A stretch of DNA of 6,331 bases from Lachnospiraceae bacterium (GCA_017620345.1 JAFZQP010000028.1:1-6331); one strand, 5' to 3'. Shown: positions 1 to 6,113, counted from the first letter of the stretch. Translations and numbers: made by a program. Notes: a model not told the origin generated them from the sequence alone.

Positions 1-1497
1 CTGTTGCCTGCCCGTATTCAGTGGGTATGGCTCCTAATATCAAGCCTGGTTTTTTATTATACACAGATGTCTTACTCGATGATCGGATTGGGGTTCTTTT
101 TCGGGATCATTCTGATAAGCTGGCTCGGATCACAGTTCATGGGGGAGGACAGCCCGAAACGTAAGGCGGTATATAAAGCAGTTCTGATATTTGATGTAAC
201 AGCTCTTATCTTATTTAAATACTCAAAATTCCTATATCTTATTATCCTTGGAGCGGGCAATCTTTTTAACGCAGATCTGACCAATTCTGTCTGTAATAAT
301 ATCGTTTATTTTACTTCAGAAAACTGTCCTGAGAGGATCTCTTATTTCGCACTTATCATAATCGCATATATCACGGATGTTTACTGGGGTAAGAGCAAGG
401 CGCCCAAAAACCCCGGCAAAACGCTGCTCTTTGCATCGTATTTTCCTCTTATGACATCAGGGCCGATAGTGACATTTGAGCAGATGGAAAACAGTCTGTG
501 GGGCGAGAAGCACCGATTTTCTTATGACAGATGCGTACGCGGAATGGAAAGAGTCCTGTGGGGACTGTTCAAGAAGATGGTCATTTCCGAACGCCTCGCG
601 GTCATTGTAACAAGGATATATGATCACTATGAGGTTTATAACGGACTCTATATCTTTGCGGCTGCTGCAATGTTTGCGATGCAGCTGTATACTGATTTTT
701 CGGGTCTTATGGATATAGTATTGGGCTGTTCTGAGGTTCTGGGGATAACGCTTCCGGAGAACTTTGACACACCGTTCTATTCGGTCAATCTGTCGGAGTT
801 CTGGAGAAGATGGCATATCACGCTCGGTGCGTTCCTGAGAGACTACGTGCTCTATCCCGTGCAGAGGAGTAAGGGCTTCAAGAACATGCGTAAATGGTGT
901 AAAAGTCATTTGGGCAAAGGATATGAGAAAAAGTTCAATCTTCCGCTGTATTTAAGCCTTCTGATATCATGGTTCCTTATCGGTCTGTGGCATGGCGGCG
1001 GATGGAATTACATATTCGGTGTCGGGCTGTATATGTGGCTCGTCATCGTTCTCGGCGAGATTCTTTCGCCGGTTTTTGCGTGGCTCGTAAGAGTGCTCCA
1101 CATCAATACGGAGTGTGCGAGTTATACGCTGTTCCTGCGGATACGGACGTTCTGTCTGTTCATATTCGGCCTGTCATTCTTCCGCGCGGAAACGCTGGCA
1201 GACGGTTTTAAGATGTGGAAGATGGCGTTTTTCAGATTCAATCCATGGATATTCTTTAACGAGAGTTTTTTCAATATGGGGCTTGACCGCAGGGAATGGG
1301 GAATACTCGTATTCGGCCTGATACTGCTGTTCATCGTATCCTATATATCTCAAAAGAGAGATGTCAGGGATTTCATAAAAGAACAGAATTTTGTTGTAAG
1401 GCTGCTCATGTTTGCGGTCCTGTTTACAATGATAATCGTGTACGGATATTACGGCACGGAGTTTAATGCCGCTGATTTTATATACGGAAAATTCTGA
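1..1497 (+). CDS. MBOAT family O-acyltransferase (DltB/AlgI-like), 5' end outside window
   Basis: This is a multi-pass membrane acyltransferase of the MBOAT family, which moves acetyl or other acyl groups across the membrane for O-acylation of extracellular glycans or cell-wall polymers. The frame is open to base 1 and begins in LLPARIQWVWLL, which in this family normally lies about 20 residues after the start, so the true start is probably just upstream; TTG at 4 is unlikely to be it. Visible hallmarks are the TSGPI segment (near codon 157), DFSGLMDI, the FWRRWHITLGAFLRDY block (codons 267 on) and GLWHGGG, whose His (codon 331, bases 991-993) is the expected catalytic histidine. About ten hydrophobic segments are spread along the protein, as in AlgI and DltB. 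It ends one base before the SGNH-like gene, the classical MBOAT partner. The family is clear; the acyl group and acceptor are not. Confidence 0.93.
   Translation: MLPARIQWVWLLISSLVFYYTQMSYSMIGLGFFFGIILISWLGSQFMGEDSPKRKAVYKAVLIFDVTALILFKYSKFLYLIILGAGNLFNADLTNSVCNNIVYFTSENCPERISYFALIIIAYITDVYWGKSKAPKNPGKTLLFASYFPLMTSGPIVTFEQMENSLWGEKHRFSYDRCVRGMERVLWGLFKKMVISERLAVIVTRIYDHYEVYNGLYIFAAAAMFAMQLYTDFSGLMDIVLGCSEVLGITLPENFDTPFYSVNLSEFWRRWHITLGAFLRDYVLYPVQRSKGFKNMRKWCKSHLGKGYEKKFNLPLYLSLLISWFLIGLWHGGGWNYIFGVGLYMWLVIVLGEILSPVFAWLVRVLHINTECASYTLFLRIRTFCLFIFGLSFFRAETLADGFKMWKMAFFRFNPWIFFNESFFNMGLDRREWGILVFGLILLFIVSYISQKRDVRDFIKEQNFVVRLLMFAVLFTMIIVYGYYGTEFNAADFIYGKF
1486..1490 (+). promoter_or_regulatory. 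Ribosome binding site deciding the start at 1499
   Basis: GGAAA sits 8 bases before the ATG at 1499. The earlier in-frame ATG at 1466 would overlap the MBOAT gene by 32 bases and has only a GGAG 4 bases upstream, which is too close. The site is modest in strength, and coupling with the preceding stop codon probably helps. Confidence 0.5.
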
Positions 1498-1498
1498 T

Positions 1499-2830
1499 AT
1501 GGATAAGAAAACCGGGATCATCAATTTCATAAAAGGACTTATCATAGCAGCGACGGCAGCTGGTATCCTTTTTATGCTGTCAAAGATACTTGTGCTCAAA
1601 AGTGAGGACGGGATCAACCAGTTTGATGCTTTTTATAAACAGCCCGAGAATTCGATAGATGTGCTGTTTGTCGGAAGCTCGAAGGTATATTGTGATATCG
1701 CCACAGGTGTATTATGGGAAAATCACGGGATCGCATCTTTCGATCTCGGCGGCGCTGAAGCACCGGCATGGGTGTCGTATTATCAGCTGAAAGAGGCACT
1801 TAAGACACAGAGGCCGAAAGTCATATGCTATGAGGCTTCGGTTGCTGCGATGTATCCTTCTATTTTGTGCCAAAGTGATGAATGGGCATCGGATAATTCA
1901 TACGGAATGAAGTGGAACAGTAACAGAACAGAGCAGCTTCGCGCGAATTCCGAGACGGAAGAATCTTATCGCACAAGGCTCAATCCGTTTAATGTGATGC
2001 ATGGAAGGTACAACGATCTTAACGAAAATGATTTTACGAACATAAGGAATACGGCCAGATATAAGGGATTTGATCCGAGAAGTAAGATCGTGGAAATGGA
2101 GACTCCCGATATAAGCGGAGTTACCGATACAGAGCCTGTTTCGGAAAAAGCGGAGGAATATATCCGTAAGATAATACAACTTGCAAAGAGCGAGGATATA
2201 CCGATCATTCTGTTTGCATCTCCATGTGATGCAGTTGAAGAAGAACAGCAGATAATCAATTCCATATGGCAGATAGCAGACTCAGAGGGAGTGGAGCATA
2301 TTGATTTTAATCTGAAATATGATGAGTTCGATATGGATTATTCCAAGGATATGTCAGTAGGAAACCATTTGGGTTATACCGGGAATTATAAGTTTTCGGA
2401 TTACTTCGGTAAGATACTGAAGGAAAAGTATGATATACCGGACAGACGCGGAGACAGCCGATATGTTTCATGGGATTGGGATGCAACATATCAGAATTAT
2501 GAAAGGCAGGACCTTCTTATCAGCCGGTCTGAAAATGCCGCAGAGGTCATGAATCTTGCTTCACAGGGATATATTATATTCGGGATCAATGAAGACAAGG
2601 GTGTTATCATAGAAAACGGAGAACCGGTTGCGGGAGATCCGGACCAGAGCGAGATCCGGCTGGTATATAAGTCGGGGGATAATGCGTTCCTTATGAAGGA
2701 CTGGTATAATAAAAACGATCATATGGTGTCACTGTTCATCAATGACAAGGAATATACAGAATTCTACGGAAATATCCTGTTTATATATGATAATGTAAAT
2801 CATCAATATGTAAGATCCATATATTTCTGA
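1499..2830 (+). CDS. Membrane-anchored SGNH/DltD/AlgX-like protein with C-terminal extra domain
   Basis: This 443-residue protein is the likely extracytoplasmic partner of the MBOAT protein. Residues 7-33 form one hydrophobic anchor, and the rest should lie outside the membrane. An SGNH-hydrolase-like domain follows: block I is DVLFVGSSKVY (nucleophile candidate Ser61), then the LGGAEAPAWVSYYQLKEAL and PKVICYEA segments typical of this family. The C-terminal catalytic block reads DMSVGNHLGYTGNYKFS with His290. Family members usually have Asp three residues before this His and Asn two after; here they are Val287 and Gly292, so the triad looks incomplete. After PDRRGD, residues about 320-443 form a further beta-rich region whose end (MVSLFINDKEY...GNILFIYDN) recalls FAM3/ILEI-like domains of related clostridial proteins; that match is from memory and tentative. 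ATG 1499 starts one base after the MBOAT stop. Polysaccharide O-acyl transfer is inferred from context. Confidence 0.8.
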   Translation: MDKKTGIINFIKGLIIAATAAGILFMLSKILVLKSEDGINQFDAFYKQPENSIDVLFVGSSKVYCDIATGVLWENHGIASFDLGGAEAPAWVSYYQLKEALKTQRPKVICYEASVAAMYPSILCQSDEWASDNSYGMKWNSNRTEQLRANSETEESYRTRLNPFNVMHGRYNDLNENDFTNIRNTARYKGFDPRSKIVEMETPDISGVTDTEPVSEKAEEYIRKIIQLAKSEDIPIILFASPCDAVEEEQQIINSIWQIADSEGVEHIDFNLKYDEFDMDYSKDMSVGNHLGYTGNYKFSDYFGKILKEKYDIPDRRGDSRYVSWDWDATYQNYERQDLLISRSENAAEVMNLASQGYIIFGINEDKGVIIENGEPVAGDPDQSEIRLVYKSGDNAFLMKDWYNKNDHMVSLFINDKEYTEFYGNILFIYDNVNHQYVRSIYF

Positions 2831-2832
2831 AC

Positions 2833-3888
2833 ATGAATACTTCAAAACGACTTGATCATCTTGATATGGTAAAGGGCATAGGTATCTTTCTGGTTGTCCT
2901 TGGGCACATGGAGGATATCTCTACGGGAACGCGTGTGTGGATATCTTCTTTTCATATGCCGCTTTTCTTTATAGTGTCGGGAATACTGATGGCGGTAAAA
3001 AATGAACCTTCGCGGGATCTTCGCGAGTCGGTTGCAAAGAGGGTCCGTGGGATCATCATACCGTATCTGTGGTTTTCACTTTCATATTTCATAATAGACA
3101 TAGGGAATCTTAAGGTTGTTCACAATATCGATTTCAGAACGTTCATCGTTGACATCATCGATTCGGCAACATTTTACGGGATGAGTGTTCTGTGGTTCCT
3201 GCCGGCGCTGTTCCTTGCATCGGTGGGATTCCTGTTCCTTAAAAAAAAGCTGCCCGACAGGATACTGTCATGGCTCCTTATCGTGATCGCCGTGGCAGCA
3301 TACCTGATAAGAGTGCAACTGGCAGTGCCGTATATGGCAAATGAAGATTCAATCCCGATCACTTCATTGTTCAAGATAATATATATATTCCTGCGAGCTG
3401 CCATTGCCCAGTGCTTCGTCGGATACGGATACTATGCGAAGGTCCTGTTTGACAGGATGCATCTGTCTTCGCGGCCTGCTTTGTTTGCGGCAGGATGTAT
3501 CCTTCTTGTGATCAATGTACTTCTTTCAAATATGAACGGCTGCGTGGATCTTCGAAACATTATCTGCAACAGCCTTTTGCTGTATTTTGCCGGTGCTTTT
3601 ACGGGATGTTTCGGAATGATACTGATAATGAAGGCAGTCCCTCCGGTAAAACTGATCACGTACTTCGGGAAAAATTCTCTCATTGTCATGGCCTGCCATA
3701 TCAATTATTATTTCTTATATGCAGGGTTAAGACTTGCGTGGGTCGTGGATACGTTCGTTAAACACGCCAAACATTATGTGTTCATTGCGGTCGTGGTGAT
3801 CACGGTGTTTGTGCTGTCATTCGTCGTGATCGAAGTTATAAACAGGTGGTTTCCGTTTGTGATCGGAAAAAAGCGCGCCGGGAGTTAA
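2833..3888 (+). CDS. Acyltransferase-3 family membrane protein (fucose 4-O-acetylase-like), paralog 1
   Basis: This 351-residue integral membrane protein belongs to the acyltransferase-3 family (COG3594-like), which uses cytoplasmic acetyl-CoA to O-acetylate sugars. Evidence is the N-terminal LDMVKGIGIFLVVLGH block (Gly24-His25, the conserved His after the first membrane segment), SFHMPLFFIVSG (residues 39-50), and RVRGIIIPYLWF (residues 70-81) with the conserved Arg and Pro-Tyr. FYGMSVLWFLPAL is a further shared block, and roughly ten hydrophobic helices are visible. No separate SGNH domain is fused to it. The ATG lies two bases after the preceding stop and has no recognisable Shine-Dalgarno sequence, so translation probably depends on coupling. 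The next gene is a clear paralog. Substrate is unknown; a cell-surface glycan is the simplest guess from the neighbours. Confidence 0.88.
   Translation: MNTSKRLDHLDMVKGIGIFLVVLGHMEDISTGTRVWISSFHMPLFFIVSGILMAVKNEPSRDLRESVAKRVRGIIIPYLWFSLSYFIIDIGNLKVVHNIDFRTFIVDIIDSATFYGMSVLWFLPALFLASVGFLFLKKKLPDRILSWLLIVIAVAAYLIRVQLAVPYMANEDSIPITSLFKIIYIFLRAAIAQCFVGYGYYAKVLFDRMHLSSRPALFAAGCILLVINVLLSNMNGCVDLRNIICNSLLLYFAGAFTGCFGMILIMKAVPPVKLITYFGKNSLIVMACHINYYFLYAGLRLAWVVDTFVKHAKHYVFIAVVVITVFVLSFVVIEVINRWFPFVIGKKRAGS
3880..3884 (+). promoter_or_regulatory. Ribosome binding site deciding the start at 3891
   Basis: GGGAG lies 6 bases before the ATG at 3891, within the last codons of the preceding gene. The longer in-frame start at 3846 would add 15 residues that do not look like the family N-terminus, whereas MSDKTKRLDYLDMTKG aligns directly with MNTSKRLDHLDMVKG of the preceding paralog. 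Confidence 0.7.
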
Positions 3889-3890
3889 GT

Positions 3891-5033
3891 ATGTCGGATA
3901 AAACAAAAAGGCTTGATTATCTTGATATGACCAAGGGCCTTGGTATGATACTCGTTCTGATCGGGCATCTGCAGGGAGACTCGATATTTACGTTTTCTCC
4001 GTATATCCAGCCGCTGTGCGTTTATATTTTTTCATTTCATATGCCCATGTTCTTTATCGTGTCGGGTATTATCCAGGCAATGAAAAATGATGATACCAGG
4101 CCGTTTAAGGATATCGCAAAGAACAGGTTCAGAGGGATAATGATCCCGTATTTCTGGTTTTCATTTTTCTATCTGCTCGTTGTTGTCGTATCTCTCATAA
4201 AAGGCGAGATCGCGCCACAGACTCTGTATCTTAACATATGGTATGTTCTGTCATGCTATGGGATGAACGTGCTGTGGTTCCTGCCTGCACTGTATTTCGG
4301 GGAATTGCTGTTCATATATCTTAGAAGAAGGATAAGGGAGCATATCCCGTTTATTGTAGTTGTCGTTTTGTCTAATGCGATAGTATATGTTCTTGCATAT
4401 TTACTTGGAACTATGGAGTACAATACGCCGTTTGCCATGAGAATGCATGATCTTTTAACGGTCATTCTCCGCCCGGTCCTTGTGTGCGGTTTTATCTCGA
4501 TCGGATACTATGTTCACAAGCTGCTTGGCAGAAAATCAAAGCTCGGGGATTTCTTCAACCGGCCTGAGCTTAATGAAAAGGGAAAGATCAGCATACGATA
4601 CCGTCTGGCATATATAGTCCTCGGACTGATGCTGTTCGGTGTGTGTTTTGCGTTCTTTCGGATCAACAACGGGATTGATTTTCGTTCTCTGGCGTTTCGG
4701 AATGTGTTCTTCTTCTTAGTTTGCGCTTTGTCGGGAAGTTACTGTATGATATCATTATGTAAGGGCCTGCCGAGAGTACCGCTCTTCTGCTTCTGGGGAG
4801 TCGGATCGCTCATATTCATGGTCACGCATAATTCGCAGACGGTCCTGCAGTTTGCGCTCAGGACTGCTATGTACGCAAACCAGTATCTGACAAGGGCAAG
4901 AGGATATATATGTTATGCGATCGTGATAGCGATAATAACGGCATATTCGACGCTGATGATCTATATCATACGCAGATTCTTCCCGTTCATGTTGGGAAAA
5001 CCGGCAGGGTATCTCAGAAAAAAGGGTGAATGA
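3891..5033 (+). CDS. Acyltransferase-3 family membrane protein (fucose 4-O-acetylase-like), paralog 2
   Basis: This 380-residue protein is a paralog of the gene just upstream and the same kind of acetyl-CoA-dependent membrane O-acyltransferase. Shared blocks in the same order are RLDYLDMTKGLGM, LIGH (His26), FSFHMPMFFIVSGI (residues 47-60), RFRGIMIPYFWF, and CYGMNVLWFLPAL. It differs by a loop about 8 residues longer between the catalytic His and FHMP, and by about 18 extra mostly polar residues (around GRKSKLGDFFNRPELNEKGK), probably a loop between membrane helices. These account for most of the 29-residue length difference. Such loop changes could alter acceptor choice, but this is inference. 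It starts two bases after the preceding stop and is followed after one base by the MgtC-like gene. Function is certain only to family level. Confidence 0.88.
   Translation: MSDKTKRLDYLDMTKGLGMILVLIGHLQGDSIFTFSPYIQPLCVYIFSFHMPMFFIVSGIIQAMKNDDTRPFKDIAKNRFRGIMIPYFWFSFFYLLVVVVSLIKGEIAPQTLYLNIWYVLSCYGMNVLWFLPALYFGELLFIYLRRRIREHIPFIVVVVLSNAIVYVLAYLLGTMEYNTPFAMRMHDLLTVILRPVLVCGFISIGYYVHKLLGRKSKLGDFFNRPELNEKGKISIRYRLAYIVLGLMLFGVCFAFFRINNGIDFRSLAFRNVFFFLVCALSGSYCMISLCKGLPRVPLFCFWGVGSLIFMVTHNSQTVLQFALRTAMYANQYLTRARGYICYAIVIAIITAYSTLMIYIIRRFFPFMLGKPAGYLRKKGE
5022..5028 (+). promoter_or_regulatory. Ribosome binding site deciding the start at 5035
   Basis: AAGGGTG ends 6 bases before the ATG at 5035. The alternative GTG start at 5026 would lie inside this purine run and has only weak upstream complementarity, so ATG 5035, one base after the preceding TGA, is preferred. 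Confidence 0.6.
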
Positions 5034-5034
5034 T

Positions 5035-5724
5035 ATGGGAAATATTATTTCGACAAATGATCTTATATATCTGTTCAGGATATTCCTTGCGATGTGCGCG
5101 GGGGCGGTGATAGGGTATGAGCGGCAGCAGCGCGTAAAAGTCGCGGGACTGCGCACGCACATACTCATATCCATGGCATCGGCGCTTATGATGATAATAA
5201 GCAAGCATGCTTTCGATGATGTGCTGCTGGCAGCGGATGTACCGGGTCTCGGCCTTGATGTATCCCGTGTGGCTGCAGGTATAATAGCCGGCATGGGTAT
5301 CTTCTCCGGCGGGATCGTCTTCATCGGAAAGCGCGGTAACGTCCAGGGACTGACCACAGCTGCGGGTATATGGGCCACCATCGGTATAGGCATGGTGATC
5401 GGCGCGGGGATGTATGTACTCGGTATCGGATCGGTCATATTCGTGGAGCTGGTTCAGTTTATCCTTCATCACGATCTGTCGATTTACAGACACGCTGTTT
5501 CGGCCTCCGTTACGTTTACCCTGAAGGATCCCGACGAAGACTATACGAAGCTGAAGGAGCGGCTGAAGGAATACGGAGCAAAGATGTATTCCATCAAGTG
5601 GAAGAAAGCCGCGAACGGAACGTCTCAGATAGGCGCAACCGTTGTCTTCCGGGCCGGCTACGAACGTGATGAGATCGTGAAGATTCTCAATGGATTTGAC
5701 GAAGTTACCGGATTCGAGATGTAG
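5035..5724 (+). CDS. MgtC/SapB family membrane protein
   Basis: This 229-residue protein belongs to the MgtC/SapB family, membrane proteins linked in some bacteria to low-magnesium growth, acid stress and virulence; the best studied, Salmonella MgtC, affects the ATP synthase. Family signatures are AGAVIGYERQQ (Glu29-Arg30), AGLRTHILISMASAL, the DVSRVAAGIIAGMGIF segment, and NVQGLTTAAGIWATIGIG. The canonical GIGFLGAG motif appears here as GMGIFSGG, a mild divergence. Four to five hydrophobic helices cover about residues 10-145. A soluble C-terminal domain of about 80 residues follows, starting near the HDLSIYRHAV segment, with an alternating beta/alpha look similar to ACT-like tails found in some MgtC proteins. 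It is the last gene of the operon. Why it sits with acyltransferases is unknown. It should not be named mgtC on sequence alone because the family is broad. Confidence 0.9.
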   Translation: MGNIISTNDLIYLFRIFLAMCAGAVIGYERQQRVKVAGLRTHILISMASALMMIISKHAFDDVLLAADVPGLGLDVSRVAAGIIAGMGIFSGGIVFIGKRGNVQGLTTAAGIWATIGIGMVIGAGMYVLGIGSVIFVELVQFILHHDLSIYRHAVSASVTFTLKDPDEDYTKLKERLKEYGAKMYSIKWKKAANGTSQIGATVVFRAGYERDEIVKILNGFDEVTGFEM

Positions 5725-5734
5725 GGGAATACGG

Positions 5735-5763
5735 TTGACGAAGGGGGGATATTTCGTTATACT
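5735..5763 (+). promoter_or_regulatory. Sigma-70/sigma-A-type promoter for the repeat leader and tRNA-Ser
   Basis: TTGACG (5735-5740) and TATACT (5758-5763) are separated by exactly 17 bases, a near-consensus housekeeping promoter. Standard geometry places the start at about G5770, one base before the first 56-bp repeat. The bases between the -10 box and the start (CTGTAA) are not GC-rich. It lies only 10 bases after the stop of the MgtC-like gene and most plausibly drives the downstream tRNA. Confidence 0.78.
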
Positions 5764-5770
5764 CTGTAAG

Positions 5771-5826
5771 GGTGTAGACAGACCTCTTCCCAATTCACTA
5801 CGTGAATCGGGCCCCTTCTATCTACA
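5771..5826 (+). repeat. 56-bp imperfect palindromic repeat, copy 1
   Basis: It is identical to the copy at 5893-5948 except for one base (A5800 versus G5922). The unit folds on itself: TGTAGA (5773-5778) pairs with TCTACA (5821-5826), a short AGA/TCT continuation follows after a C/A mismatch, then an internal loop of pyrimidines on both sides, then CCC/GGG, a second C/A mismatch, and the apical stem ATTCAC/GTGAAT with a three-base loop. It begins at the predicted transcription start. There is no T-run after it, so it does not look like an intrinsic terminator. Its nature (REP/MITE-like element or RNA leader) is unresolved. Confidence 0.9.
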
Positions 5827-5835
5827 AATAACAAG

Positions 5836-5855
5836 GAGTGTCGCTAAGGACGCTC
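5836..5855 (+). other. Spacer hairpin 1
   Basis: GAGTGTC and GACGCTC pair over 7 positions (one G-U) around a six-base GCTAAG loop. It lies in the 66-bp spacer between the two 56-bp repeats. The G-U pair makes it a better RNA hairpin on the plus-strand transcript than on the complementary strand, where it would be a C/A mismatch. Confidence 0.55.
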
Positions 5856-5865
5856 GCCAATTAGG

Positions 5866-5882
5866 ATTCTGCTTCGCAGGAT
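5866..5882 (+). other. Spacer hairpin 2
   Basis: ATTCTGC and GCAGGAT pair over 7 positions (one U-G) around a TTC loop. It is the second hairpin of the inter-repeat spacer and, like the first, pairs better as plus-strand RNA. No T-tract follows. Confidence 0.55.
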
Positions 5883-5892
5883 AGGGGCTCGC

Positions 5893-5948
5893 GGTGTAGA
5901 CAGACCTCTTCCCAATTCACTGCGTGAATCGGGCCCCTTCTATCTACA
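5893..5948 (+). repeat. 56-bp imperfect palindromic repeat, copy 2
   Basis: This is the second copy, in the same orientation, 122 bp downstream of copy 1, with a single substitution (G5922) located in the apical loop so that all stems are preserved. Its last base lies three bases before the mature 5' end of tRNA-Ser, so the closing stem would stand next to the RNase P cleavage site in the precursor. Similarity to copy 1 stops sharply at both edges. Confidence 0.9.
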
Positions 5949-5951
5949 TAT

Positions 5952-6037
5952 GCAGACGTATCGAAGTGGTCATAACGGGGCGCACTCGAAATGCGTTTGC
6001 CCTCCGGGGCACGAGGGTTCGAATCCCTCCGTCTGCG
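5952..6037 (+). tRNA. tRNA-Ser (anticodon CGA)
   Basis: A full class II cloverleaf can be drawn. The acceptor stem GCAGACG (5952-5958) pairs perfectly with CGTCTGC (6030-6036), with G6037 as the discriminator base usual for serine tRNAs. The D-stem is TCG/CGG with an AAGTGGTCATAA loop. The anticodon stem is GCGCA/TGCGT with loop CTCGAAA, giving anticodon CGA (5987-5989 in the loop 5985-5991), which reads UCG. The long variable arm is TGCCC/GGGCA, typical of tRNA-Ser. The T-arm GAGGG-TTCGAAT-CCCTC is perfect. The 3' CCA is not encoded (TAC follows), so it must be added enzymatically. Confidence 0.96.
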
Positions 6038-6050
6038 TACTCATTAAGGT

Positions 6051-6086
6051 CGGAAGCCCTGTATTCAGGGCTTCCGTTTATTATTT
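6051..6086 (+). terminator. Rho-independent terminator after tRNA-Ser
   Basis: CGGAAGCCCTG (6051-6061) and CAGGGCTTCCG (6066-6076) form a perfect 11-bp stem with a TATT loop, followed by the T-rich tail TTTATTATTT. It ends the tRNA transcript 14 bases after the gene and separates it from the downstream coding region. Confidence 0.93.
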
Positions 6087-6113
6087 GTTTATAATGAACG
6101 AGGAGATTCTGTC

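Noticed and set aside
457..909. Minus-strand 150-codon open frame inside the MBOAT gene
   Set aside because: It is an antisense shadow of strongly conserved MBOAT motifs, with no recognisable domain or ribosome binding site.
5014..5793. Long minus-strand open frames of 259 and 227 codons opposite the MgtC-like gene and its upstream neighbour
   Set aside because: They are antisense to well-supported coding sequence, have low-complexity composition (many Pro, Ile, Thr or His, Tyr, Arg) reflecting the other strand, and show no family features.
5773..5826. Repeat palindrome as an intrinsic terminator of the operon
   Set aside because: The stem is interrupted by an internal loop and two mismatches and is not followed by a T-run in either copy.
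5690..5884. Plus-strand 64-codon open frame overlapping the end of the MgtC-like gene
   Set aside because: It starts inside the MgtC-like gene, runs through the promoter, repeat copy 1 and both spacer hairpins, has no suitable ribosome binding site and resembles no protein I know.
5771..5948. Possible CRISPR array
   Set aside because: There are only two copies, the 56-bp unit is longer than usual CRISPR repeats, the spacer holds hairpins of its own, and no cas gene is visible.
5771..5951. Possible T-box or other known riboswitch before the tRNA
   Set aside because: No T-box consensus or antiterminator pair is visible, T-boxes control synthetase or amino-acid genes rather than tRNAs, and no riboswitch core I recognise is present.
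5952..6037. tRNA-Ser as the attachment site of an integrated element
   Set aside because: No duplicated tRNA 3' end and no integrase are visible within the window; the repeats lie on the 5' side and do not share tRNA sequence.
6090..6095. TATAAT as the -10 box for the DUF5674 gene
   Set aside because: There is no -35 match at 15-18 bases upstream (that position is the terminator stem) and the implied start would almost coincide with the ribosome binding site; it may be part of the A/T-rich terminator tail.
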